DNA from: Begonia masoniana
Taxonomy: Eukaryota > Streptophyta > Magnoliopsida > Cucurbitales > Begoniaceae
DNA: 64,000 nt
Assembly (NCBI GenBank): GCA_022432975.1
Contig: CM039516.1
Location: 31,202,051 to 31,266,050 of the forward strand
Direction of reading: 5' to 3'
Shown one piece after another: positions 1 through 11,083 of the stretch. Below the pieces are notes generated by a model. It searched no databases. It was not told the origin of the DNA and saw nothing but the letters and a program-made list of their open reading frames with translations. The translations under genes and the position numbers were made by a program. Position 1 is the first letter of the stretch. The number at the start of each line of letters is the position of its first letter.

Positions 1-895
1 GCGAATGGTCAAAATAAGAGTGAAACATTAAGGGTTTTTGATGTTGAAGAATTTAGAAAATATTGGATGAAAGGATAGAAAGTTGCACGGAGATTGTGCA
101 AGTGGACCTAGAAGTGAAGATAAACCTGTAGGTTTAGGAAAGATTCAACTCATAAGCTAAGTCGAAGTGTTTATGCACCATTTAAGGCATTGGGTGAATA
201 GTGTAATTAATTAGTTAAACTGAGAGTTTGATATTGTTTGGTGACAACCGAGGTGAAAGTTGGATAAATCGAGCATTGTAGACATAGGTATAGAAACTTA
301 GAGAATACTTTGAAAGAAAAAGGGATAGATTTAAGTATTGAGAGCCCTGAGCACTAGGATCGTGTTATAGTGACTAATGGAACGTCATGAATGCCCGTTG
401 CCCATGGGTGTAAAGGATGTGTGTGATGGATTAGAAATGAGATAGTAAAGTAGAGGAGGACTTAGAATAGAAGGAAATAGTATAAGGAGGCTATGTAATA
501 GGTCCTTAGTATTAAGCAATAGATGAAGCTTTGATGAATTATGATATTTTAGATGCGTTGGACGGAATGAGGTGTGAGAAAAGTAGAGAGCCGATTGAAT
601 TTAATTCGAGGAAGGACTAGGGTTGAAGTTAAAATAAAAGAATTTGAGCGTCTAATCCGAGATTGGTTAAGTGGAAGTCGTTGGACGAATAGACAATTGA
701 GTGATTGAGTGCCTAACTAGGAGGACTTGGGACTTTGGTGACGTACGAAGCTGTCAATGTTGATGATTTATTTAGACTAAAGGAGTGTCGAGATTGTATT
801 GAGAGTATAATTACTTAGGTAATGTGAGGGTGAGTAATTGGAAGCTTAACCAAGCAGCAATTTTGAGGACAAAATTTCATTTAAGGAGGGAAGGA
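1..895 (+). mobile_element. 3' internal segment of a TR-GAG-like LTR element (cut by window edge)
   Basis: Matches 12113-13006 almost base for base, differing by about one 1-bp indel, and runs directly into the LTR at 896. It is the pol-less stretch between gag and the 3' LTR of this family. It has no ORF with a recognisable domain. A purine-rich tract (AAGGAGGGAAGGA, about 882-894) precedes the LTR and fits a polypurine tract. The rest of this copy lies to the left of the window. Confidence 0.8.
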
Positions 896-3671
896 TGTAA
901 CGCCCAGGTTTTCGGATCTTAGGATTTTCTAATTTCTTAGGTTATTTTTGTAAATAGCAAATTAAAATATTTTCTTGAGCGGGATGTTTCCTTAGAGCCC
1001 TAGGAATTTATGGGAATTTTTAGAGGAATAAGTGAAATTTTAGAAACCCAAATCGAGAAGAGTAATGCTAGAGTTCCCGTTTTACCCTTTTAGTATGTTA
1101 ATTCGTAAAAATAGCAAAATAAGTCCGTTTTGTGAACGGTGAGTTTTGTTAGAACTCTAAGATTAAATTGGAATATTTGGAGAAATAAGAAAACTGCAGA
1201 AAAACCGAATTGATAGACTAATTAAAGAATTAAGTATAGAATTGAGTTAAGGGTATTTAAGTAAATTAATAAGTAAAAATTATTTAATTTTTATAAAAAT
1301 AATTTTTATAAAAATTGAATGGCTTCACGATGAAGCCATTCCCCTGCGCGAGCCCGACGCCAAGAGAGGAGGAGACGCGCGACGATTCACCGACGGTTTC
1401 CGACCCTCGCCGACCAGACGCCGGCGACGTGGAGATTCCGGCCAACTCCGCGCGCAACCCGACCGGTAAGGCTCGGTTTCCCCCTGTTTTGGTTAAGTTT
1501 TCACCCTGTTTTGAGTTTGTTCATGGCCGTTGGTGGCGAGCTCGATTGAGCTCCGATCACCGGCCGATTTTAGTCACCTCTGGCGTGGGTTTGCCGACCC
1601 TTGGTCCGGCTTTGGTCGCCTGGCTATGTTGAGCTCAATTTGAGCGAAAAACAGAGAATGCCCGATTAGGGCAATTCGAGTTTGTGGTGTGGAACTCGAA
1701 ATTGTGATTAGTTTATGCTAATTTAGGGTATATGTGGTCGATTGGTGAGAAAATAGGTGGAATTTGATAAAAAATTGGAAAAGGGGGAAAATTCTGGGAA
1801 AGGGCAGAATCGGGTTTTGCCTAAATTGACCTAGCTATGGTCGTTTGTTTTGAAATTCCTTTTGGCAAGTTAAAATAGGTTATTAGAGGAGTGCGTGGCC
1901 GCCGGAATCGTTCGATTCCGATAACCGACGCAAAAGTTATGCACGTTTGAGTTTCGGGTCGGTTTTTATCGAACCCAAATTAGTGGCCTATTTAATTAGG
2001 TTTTAGTTGGATTAGGCTAGAAATAGTAATTTGAGATGTTTTCACGAAAATAAGAGTTTAGTTATGCCCGAACGAAATGAGTTAGAATTTTTGAAGAAAT
2101 TGTCTTAGCTCGGGATTTCGTTTAGCTTTGAAATGGATGGTTTAGATTAATACTAATGACGTGCTATGAAATGCCTTAGGTAATCCAAGCTCTTCAAGGA
2201 CGGTGCTCGGCATAACCAGGATGCCAGGTAAGTGGATGTTAGGTTTCCAGCCCTTAAGGCCCTACATCGTGTCAACGCTAGGCTTTTCTGTTTTGATGAT
2301 GATTTTCTGATTGTGGGGCTTAATGAGTCGGGTAGCCTAGGATGTTAGCTATTAGTTGTTTGTAAAGTTTGTCAAAAGTAATGTATGTCTATGTATGTTG
2401 TGAATTGTTTGATGATATGTCTTGATGATATGTTGTACGTAGATTACCTCATGGATCATGTTTTAGAAAAAGTACGAAAATGTTTTAGCATATGTTTTCA
2501 CGATTTGAACGTAGAAACGACAACGATGTAAAATGAAAGTGTAAAGTGTCTGAGGGAAGTGGTTCACCCTTCAGATGTAAATTGTGGAACGTCCAGAAAA
2601 CGTATGATATCTGAGGGAAGTGGTTCACCCTTCAGATAAAAATTTATATGTGGAACGTCTAGAGATGGAGAAACTAATCCGCCCTCCACTGGTAGAGGAT
2701 TACATGTATGTACGATGGAAATGAAATGAATATATATGATGAAACGAAATGAAATGAATATGTATGACGAAACGAAACGAAATGAATATGAACGATGAAA
2801 CGAAATGAAATGATTATGTACGATGAAACTGTAGAAACTGCATATGTTAAGTAAAATGTTTTAAATTCATATTGTGCATTCCCTTACTAAGCATTAGGCT
2901 TAATGTATATGTTGCATGATGTAGGTGCAGAAGAACAGGTACAGTGAGTTTCGTGAGCATGCTAGGATCATGGACGCAGTTGGAGGAGTACGACCATGGC
3001 GGCAACCCGGCAATATTGTTAGGGCGATTCCGACCGTGGTTAGTAGGTGTCTGTGGTTAGTATGTGGACGTGTCTGTTTTGGGTATGTTTACGTGTAGTT
3101 TTGATTAAGAAAGAGAATGGAAGTTTCTATGTATGTGGATAGATGATTTTGATAGAAAAGAAAAGTTGAGTTTTGATGTAAATGTAGTGGAAGTAGAATG
3201 TTTAGAATATAGAGTCTTAATGTTAGAAATATACTGGAACTGTTTGGTTATTTTGAACTGTTTGGTGATTTTAAAACAGGTAAGGATACGCTCGATTTTT
3301 AGAGCGATCCATGCAGTTCGTTTTCTAGAGTTCTTCCCGAAAGTATAGGTTATATTAGTGTCGTGTTTTGATGATCGACGAATGAGTGATTTGTTTTAAT
3401 TGATCTTACTTTAATTGTCAATTGGTTTAAGTTATTAATGGTTTTAGTCTAGTTTTAAATGTTTTAAAAGTCGAAATGTTTTACGCTCAAAATGTTTAAG
3501 TCAAAGTTAGACCCTAAAGGTTGTTAGAGGTGGGTCAATTGTCTAAGTCCGTTTTCTTTTAAAGTGTTAAGTGAAAATGAAAAATTTTATGCGAAAATAC
3601 GAGGGCTTAGGCAAAGGTTATGTCAATGTAAAGTCAAGTCCTGTGACGGCCCTACGGGTTGGGGTCGTTAC
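896..3671 (+). repeat. LTR copy 1 of the TR-GAG-like family
   Basis: Starts TGTAACGCCCAGG and ends ...GGGTCGTTAC, with the final A missing compared with copy 3. The short terminal inverted repeat is TGTAACG/CGTTACA. Nearly identical to 13007-15784 apart from a few 1-bp indels. TATAAAA boxes lie at 1292 and 1307, followed at once by a perfect 10-bp hairpin (1317-1341). Splice-like signals follow: a donor at 1466, a 48-nt mini-exon at 2180-2227 and an acceptor at 2934. Two copies of a CTGAGGG...CCCTTCAG hairpin lie near 2550 and 2612. The ORFs inside (1315-1632, 3133-3348) recur only because the LTRs are copies, and resemble no known protein. Confidence 0.9.
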
Positions 3672-6600
3672 GTTATGGTTAGTATCAGAGAACACGGGGT
3701 CGAAATCGTTCAGTTGGTTACCTCACATGACAACTCGCCCCATGGAAGTGCTTCCGCAACTGAAGTGTTTAAGTTAAGTAATGATGGTAGATTTTATAGT
3801 GTTTCGGGTTTTTTTTAAAACATGTAGGTACAAGAAAAGGCCACGAGTACTTAGTGACCGAATGGATCAATTAGCCAGATTTTAAAATGGGGGGGGGGGG
3901 GGGGAAAACGGGGTTATTTACGTCAAACAGGCAGACAGAAGGGGTTTTGCTAAATCGAAATGGACGCGGTAACGATTCTCTTCGGGACCAAAATGGAGAA
4001 AGGTTAGACGCTTAGCCCGACATTCGATGGTCAGTCTTCGGATCCTACGAGTGCTAAATATGGAATTCGTAGATGAGAGTCTTATGCTTGCCTATGCAAA
4101 AGTGGGGGATAGCCAACAAAGTGAAGTGTGCCACATTTAATGTAGTAAGGATTCCATTTTATGGTGGGATACAGGATGGCCGTACGATACGAAGGTTATG
4201 ACGTGGGAACAGTTCAAGAGAACATTCCCAACAAGTATTTCGCGCACTCTCGGGCTAGTAGAAGGTCGAGTTCACACAATGCGCCAACGGGAGTCGGTGG
4301 GTGAATTGTGCGAAAGTTTGACTCGTTTTTTCCGATTGCCGGATATATGATTATGAGGAGGAGGCAAAATTCACCAATTTGTACAAGGTTGAAATAGGAA
4401 ATCAGAAAGGGGTGATGCCGAGGGTTGACGAAGACGTGCGTATCATAAGATAGTAGAAAGGGCCCTCGGACTAGATGGACATCGAGATGCAGCTTCAGCA
4501 CATAAGAGAAGCGTCGAAGAGCCCTTAGAGGAACGTACAAATAAAGAGTGATCGAAGAACAACAAATACCGAGGGGCACAAAAAGGATGAGTGATGAGGA
4601 AATTAGTCAAGGAAATGGAAAGCGTGCCTCTGGTTTTCGCAAGTTCCTCATGCCAACTGTAAGAAGTTCCATGATGGGGTGTGCACAAGGCAGGTTCGGG
4701 CGATGTTTATTGTTAAGAGCAAAGTATATTTCTGGACTGCCCAAGGAAGAAATATAGGAAGGGGTTTCAAGTGTAAGAGATGGACATCTCTCCCGGGAAT
4801 TTCCGAAGAAGTAAAGGGTCGTGTTTGTTTGCAGTAGGCACGGGCATCTTGCCAGGGACTGCCAGACACGGAACAAGGGGACCCACAAGTGTATCTACAA
4901 AGATCTTCTCCATCAGCAGTGCAAATAATGAGAGCAGGCCTACGTAGTTACAGTACGTGTCATTTTAATATTTATAGGAGATATAGCTAGAAATGTTCGA
5001 ATATAATGTGTGTGGAGTTGGTGGTGGATGTGATTAGACATGAGGACTTAGAAAGTCAGGGAGTAGGATTTAGGGTGTTTAAATTTTGCAAACAAGTTGC
5101 TAACAAGGAAACCGTATTAGAGGAATTGATGTAAGAATTGAGATTGAATACTTATGACCCAAATATTGTTTTTTTCGAGGAAAACAAGAAAGTTGTTAGG
5201 AAATGTTGTGGAGTAGGGTGGGGGAACACTAGAAACCTGAATTTGCGATCAAAGAAAAACATTTTAGCTAGTAAATTTAGTGAAATTATGTGAAAATAGT
5301 ATTTTATAAGTGTTGGAAGCGTGGAGGGAGAAGTGTAAGTGAGATGCGAAGTTTAGAGCTAGGAACAGAGAGGATTGCTAGATAAGAGGAAAGGTTAGAA
5401 GTTGGGTTTATACATCAGAATTAGTGATGTGCGATCTATGAAAATATTGGGAATCTTTTAATGAAGAATTTGAAACTAAGCGAGTAGGTGAAAAAGGGTG
5501 GTTGGCTAGATTCGGAATTGTGTAAGATTTAAAGAGTAAGTGTAAAGGGCTTTAGGTTATTGAGAGTAAAATAAGAAGGTTGAGCATTTAAGTATTTAGT
5601 GGAGTGAGATTGAGGAAACATATGAACTTTGATGAGGGGGATGGTCAAATGCATGAGGGATGCGGTTTAGGTAGAGAATTCAAGGGTTGGCAGTATGTAA
5701 CGAAGTAAAGGCCCACCGATTTCGTAAGTCGCTAGGGTTAAGGATATAAATGCGCTTAGGGTGGAACGTAAATTCCAACTCGCGGACACCTAAAAGTCTT
5801 TAGAAGATCGTTTGGATCGGGATTGGATGTTAGCATTATCAAAGCTTCATACCGTGAGGCATAATCTTAGTTCATGGATGAGGAAAATGGAGACTAGGGA
5901 GGTAAGATAAAGGGCGATTAGGTAGATTTTTGGACAACGTTCATAAGGGTAAATGAGGATTTATTAGCATAAGCGACTGGTCAAAAGAAGAGTGAAACTA
6001 AGGGTTTTGATGTGAAGCATTTAGAAAATATGGATGAAAGGATAGGAAAGTTGCACGGGAATGTGCAAGTGACCTAGAAGTGAAGATAAACCTGGAGGTG
6101 TAGGAAAGATTCAACTCATAAGCTAAGGCGGAAGTGTTATGACCATTTAAAGGCATTGGGGTGAATAGGGTAATTAATAGTTAAACTGAGGTTATATTGT
6201 TGGTGACAACCGAGGTTGAAGTTGGATAACGAGATTGTAGCCATAGGTATGAAATTAGAGGAATACTGAAAGAAAAAGGGATAGATGTACGTAGTGAGAG
6301 CCCTGAGCACTAGGATAGGTTATGTGCTAATGGAACGGCATGAAACTGCCCGTGCCCATGGGTGTAAAGGAGGTGTGTGATGGATTAGAAATGAAATAGT
6401 AAAGTAGAGGAGGACTTCGAATAGAAGGGAAAGAGTCTAAGGAGGCTATGTAATAGGTCCTCTTAGTATTAAGCAATCGATGAAGCTTGATGAATTATGA
6501 TAATTTTCGAGCGGTGGACGGACATGAGGTGTGAGAAAAGCAGAGGAGCCGATTGAATTTAATTCGAGGAAGGGACTCGGGTTGAAGTTAAAATAAAAGA

Positions 6601-6854
6601 CTTTAAGCGTCGATCCGAGATTGGTTTAAGTGGAAGTCGTTTGGACGAAGAGACATGAGTGATTGCGTGCCTAACTAGAGGATATGGACTTTGGTGAGTA
6701 CGAAGAGGGTCCAATGTTGGGATGTATTTAGACTAAAGGAGGTGTCGAGATGTATGATGGAGTATAATTAGTAGGTATGTGAGGTGAGTCATTGAAGCGT
6801 AACAAGCCGCAATTTCTGAGGACAAAAAAAATTTAATTTAAGGAGGGGAAAGGA
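3672..6854 (+). mobile_element. Noisy internal region of the TR-GAG-like family
   Basis: Collinear with 9774-13006 but broken every few tens of bases by 1-2-bp indels, including a G16 run at 3889-3904 that the clean copy lacks. It includes a corrupted PBS (about 3676-3690, TTATGGTTAGTATCAGAG), a shattered gag and the pol-less tail. The error pattern looks more like uncorrected long-read sequence than natural decay, because both neighbouring segments are almost error-free. Confidence 0.8.
3842..4980 (+). pseudogene. Frameshifted gag copy (noisy duplicate)
   Basis: The same gag as at 9963-11083, broken by many frameshifts. Recognisable pieces include the start of the capsid-like domain (about 3980-4480), the basic linker with an RGTKRMSDEE-type stretch (about 4570-4610) and remains of the CCHC knuckles (about 4690-4880). 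No continuous reading frame exceeds about 70 codons. This is either a dead copy or, more likely, an assembly-quality problem, so its frameshifts should not be read as biology without raw reads. Confidence 0.7.
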
Positions 6855-7110
6855 TGAAACGACCAGTTTCGGATCTGGATTTTCTAATTTCTTAGGTTAT
6901 TTTTGTTAAATAGCAAATTAAAATATTGTCTGGAGCGGGATGTTTCCTTAGAGCCATAGAAATGTATGGGAATTTTTAATAGGAATAAGTGAATTTTAGA
7001 AACCAAATCGAGAAGAGTAAGGCTAGAGTTCCCAGTTTTACCCTTTTAGGTCTGTATAATTCGTTAAAAAAAAAAAAAAAAAAAAAAAACAATAAAAAAA
7101 ACAAAAAAAA

Positions 7111-7165
<55 letters not shown>

Positions 7166-7215
7166 AAAAAAAAAAACAAGAAAAAACAAAAAAACAAATA
7201 TAAAAAAAAAAACAA

Positions 7216-7254
<39 letters not shown>

Positions 7255-9773
7255 GCAAAATAAGTCCGTTTTGTGAACGGTGAGTTTTTGTTAGAACTCT
7301 AAGATTAAATTGGAATATTGGAGAAATAAGAAAACTGCAGAAAAACGAATTGATAGACTAATTAAAGAATTAAGCATAGAATTGAGTTAAGGGTATTTAA
7401 GTAAATTAATAAGTAAAAATTATTTAATTTTATAAAAATAATTTTTATAAAAATTGAATGGCTTCACGATGAAGCCATTCCCCTGCGCGAGCCCGACGCC
7501 AAGAGAGGAGGAGACGCGCGACGATTCACCGACGGTTTCCGACCCTCGCCGACCAGACGCCGGCGACGTGGAGATCCGGCCAACTCCGCGCGCAACCCGA
7601 CCGGTAAGGCTCGGTTTCCCCCTGTTTTGGTTAAGTTTTCACCCTGTTTTGAGTTTGTTCATGGCCGTTGGTGGCGAGCTCGATTGAGCTCCGATCACCG
7701 GCCGATTTTAGTCACCTCTGGCGTGGGTTTGCGACCCTTGGTCCGGCTTTGGTCGCCTGGCTATGTTGAGCTCAATTTGAGCGAAAACAGAGAATGCCCG
7801 ATTAGGGCAATTTGGGTTTGTGGTGTGGAACTCGAAATTGTGATTAGTTTATGCTAATGAGGGTATATGTGGTCGATTGGTGAGGAAATAGGTGGAATTT
7901 GATAAAAAATTGGAAAAGGGGGAAAATTCCGGGAAAGGGCAGAATCGGGTTTTGGCTAAATTGACCTAGCTACGGTCGTTTGTTTTGAAATTCCTTTGGA
8001 AGGTTAAAATAGGTTATTAGAGGAGTGCGTGGCCACCGGAATCGTTCGATTCCGATATCCGATGCAAAAGTTATGCACGTTTGAGTTCGGGTCGGTTTTT
8101 ATCGAACCCAAATTAGTGGCCTATTTAATTAGGTTTTAGTTGGATTAGGCTAGAAATAGTAATTTGAGATGTTTTCACGAAAATAAGAGTTTAGTTATGC
8201 CTGAACGAAATGAGTTAGAATTTTTGAAGAAGAAATTGTCTTAGCTCGGGATTTCGTTTAGCTTTGAAATGGATGGTTTAGATTAATACTAATGACGTGC
8301 TATGAAATGCCTTAGGTAATCCAAGCTCTTCAAGGACGGTGCTCGGCATAACCAGGACGCCAGGTAAGTGGATGTTAGGTTTCCGGCCCTTAAGGCCCTA
8401 CATCGTGTCAACGCTAGGCTTTTCTGTTTGATGATGATTTTCTGATTGTGGGGCTTAATGAGTCGGGTAGCCTAGGATGTTAGCTATTAGTTGTTTGTAA
8501 AGTTTGTCAAAAGTAATGTATGTCTATGTATGTTGTGAATTGTTTGATGATATGTCTTGATGATATGTTGTACGTAGATTACCTCATGCATCATGTTTTA
8601 GAAAAAGTACGAAAATGTTTTAGCATATGTTTTCACGATTTGAACGTAGAAACGACAACGATGTAAACGAAAATGTAAAGTGTCTGAGGGAAGTGGTTCA
8701 CCCTTCAGATGTAAATTGTGGAACGTCTAGAAAACGTATGATATCTGAGGGAAGTGGTTCACCCTTCAGATAAAGATTTATATGTGGAACGTCTAGAGAT
8801 GGAGAAACTAATCCGCCCTCCATTGGTAGAGGATCACATGTATGTACGATGGAAATGAAATGAATATGTATGATGAAACGAAATGAATATGAACGATGAA
8901 ACGAAATGAAATGATTATGTACGATGAAACTGTAGAAACTGCATATGTTAAGTAAAATGTTTTAAATTCATATGGTGCATTCCCTTACTAAGCATTAGGC
9001 TTAATGTATATGTTGCATGACGTAGGTGCAGAAAAACAGGTACAGTGAGTTTCGTGAGCATGCTAGGATCATGGACGCAGTTGGAGGAGTACGACCATGG
9101 CGGCAACCCGGCAATATTGTTAGGGTGATTCCGACCGTGGTTAGTAGGTGTCTGTGGTTAGTATGTGGACGTGTCTGTTTTGGGTATGTTTACGTGTAGT
9201 TTTGATTAAGAAAGAGAATGGAATTTTCTATGTATGTGGATAGATGATTTTGATAGAAAAGAAAAGTTGAGTTTTGATGTAAATGTAGTGGAAGTAGAAT
9301 GTTTAGAATATAGAGTCTTAATGTTAGAAATATACTGGAACTGTTTGGTTATTTTGAACTGTTTGGTGATTTTAAAACAGGTAAGGATACGCTCGATTTT
9401 TAGAGCGATCCATGCAGTTCGTTTTCTTGAGTTCTTCCCGAAAGTATAGGTATATTAGTGTCGTGTTTTGATGATCGACGAATGAGTGATTTGTTTTAAT
9501 TGATCTTACTTTAATTGTCAATTGGTTTAAGTTATTAATGGTTTTAGTCTAGTTTTAAATGTTTTAAAAGTCGAAATGTTTTACGCTCAAAATGTTTAAG
9601 TCAAAGTTAGACCCTAAAGGTTGTTAGAGGTGGGTCAATTGTCTAAGTCCGTTTTCTTTTAAAGTGTTAAGTAAAAATGAAAAATTTTATGCGAAAATAC
9701 GAGGGCTTAGGCAAAGGTTATGTCAATGTAAAGTCAAGTCCTGTGACGGCCCTACGGGGTTGGGGTCGTTACA
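6855..9773 (+). repeat. LTR copy 2 (5' LTR of the complete TR-GAG-like element)
   Basis: Its start is corrupted (TGAAACGACCAG) and lies in the noisy stretch; from 7259 on the sequence is clean. Ends GGGTCGTTACA at 9773, followed by the PBS. Against copies 1 and 3 it has scattered substitutions and small indels, so it is a slightly older or different copy. An A-rich expansion of about 190 bp (7064-7255) replaces a short A-run of the other LTRs. It has the same TATA plus hairpin (hairpin 7456-7480) and the same splice-like signals. Confidence 0.85.
7064..7255. repeat. A-rich low-complexity tract
   Basis: About 190 bases of almost pure A broken by single C or G bases, at a point where the two other LTR copies have only a short run (GTAAAAATAGC). 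It produces spurious poly-Lys and poly-Phe ORFs on the two strands. It sits exactly at the right end of the noisy stretch, so it is probably a sequencing or gap-filling artefact. Confidence 0.85.
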
Positions 9774-9777
9774 GTTA

Positions 9778-9788
9778 TGGTATCAGAG
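9778..9788 (+). other. Primer binding site, initiator tRNA-Met
   Basis: TGGTATCAGAG lies 4 nt after the end of the 5' LTR and is complementary to the 3' end of plant initiator tRNA-Met, the usual primer for plant LTR elements. Confidence 0.85.
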
Positions 9789-9962
9789 ACACGTGGTCGC
9801 AATCGTTCAGTTGGTTACCTAACAATGCCACTCGCCCCATGGAAGTGCTTCGCCAACTGTAAGTGTTTACGTTTAAGTAATGATTTATAGATTTTTATAG
9901 TGTTTCGTGTTTTCTAACATGTCTAGGTACAAGAAAAGGCCACGAGTACTTAAGTGACCCGA

Positions 9963-11083
9963 ATGGATCCAATTAGCCAGTTTATGGACGTATTACGTCA
10001 ACAGTCAGAACAGATAGGGGTTTTGCTAAATCGAAATGGACGAGGTAACGATTCTCAGGACCAAAATGGAGAAAGGTTTAGACGGCTTAGGCCCCCGACA
10101 TTCGATGGTCAGTCTTCGGATCCTACGAGTGCTAAATAATGGATTCGTAAGATTGAGAGTATGCTTGCCTATGCAAAAGTGGGGGAAGCCAACAAAGTGA
10201 CGTGTGCCACATTTAATTTAGATAAGGATTCCATTTTCTGGTGGGATACAGTGATGGCCGCTACGGATACGAAGGTTATGACGTGGGAACAGTTCAAGAC
10301 GACATTCTACAACAAGTATTTCAGTCGCACTCTCCGGGCTAGTAAGAAGGTCGAGTTCACACAATTGCGCCAAACGGGGTCGGTGGCTGAATATGTGCGA
10401 AAGTTTGACTCGTTGTCTCGATATGCCGGATATATGATTTATGAGGAGGAGGACAAAATTCACCAATTTGTACAAGGTTTGAAACTAGAAATTCAGAAAG
10501 GGGTGATGACGATGGGTGACGAAGACGTGCCTTATCATAAGATAGTAGAAAGGGCCCTCGGACTAGATGACATCGAGATGAAGCTTCAGCAACAAAGAGA
10601 AGCGTCGAAGAAGCCCTTTAGAGAAATTACAACTCAACAGAGTGATGAAGAACAACAACTACCGAGGGGCACAAAAAGGATGAGTGATGAGGAAATTAGT
10701 CAAGGAAATGGAAAGCGTGCCTCTGGTTATTCGCAGTTCCCTCAATGCCCAACATGTAAGAAGTTCCATGATGGGGTGTGCAAGGCAGGTTCGGGCGATG
10801 TTTTAATTGTAATGAGCAAAGTCATATTTCTATGGACTGCCCAAGGAAGAATCTAGGAAGGTGTTTCAAGTGTCAAGAGATAGGACATCTCTCCAGGAAT
10901 TGTCCGAAGAAAGGTAAAGGGTCGTGTTTTGTTTGCAATAGGACGGGCCATCTTGCCAGGGACTGCCCGACACGGAACAAGGGACCCACAAGTGTATCTC
11001 CAAAGATCTTCTCCCTCAGCAGTGCAAATAATGAAGAGCAGCCTACTGTAGTTACAGTTACGTGTCATTTTAATTATTTATAG
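9963..11083 (+). pseudogene. gag: gag polyprotein of TR-GAG-like element (one stop, one frameshift)
   Basis: Starts at ATG 9963 (MDPISQF). A capsid-type retrotransposon gag domain (about 10140-10620) includes the W-E-Q-F and EYVRKFDSL motifs typical of Ty3/gypsy gag. A basic linker and three CCHC zinc knuckles of form CX2CX4HX4C (about 10797-10980: CFNC, CFKC, CFVC) follow; these would bind element RNA in virus-like particles. The frame ends at TAG 11081-11083 with no pol fusion. Breaks: an in-frame TAA at 10137-10139 and a frameshift near 10780-10800, just before the first knuckle. Without them it would be ~370 residues, a normal gag size. Three knuckles is more than the one seen in the Tekay-like gag at 49063. 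Confidence 0.85.

Noticed and set aside
1315..1632. 105-codon ORF present in all three TR-GAG-like LTRs
   Set aside because: Starts at the putative RNA leader and runs across a donor-like site. It is conserved only because the LTRs are recent copies, and one copy is frameshifted. No family resemblance.
3133..3348. 71-codon ORF repeated at 9234 and 15244
   Set aside because: AT-rich LTR sequence, identical by copy; no protein features.
6976..7258. Poly-Phe and poly-Lys ORFs
   Set aside because: Translations of a low-complexity A-rich tract that is probably an artefact.
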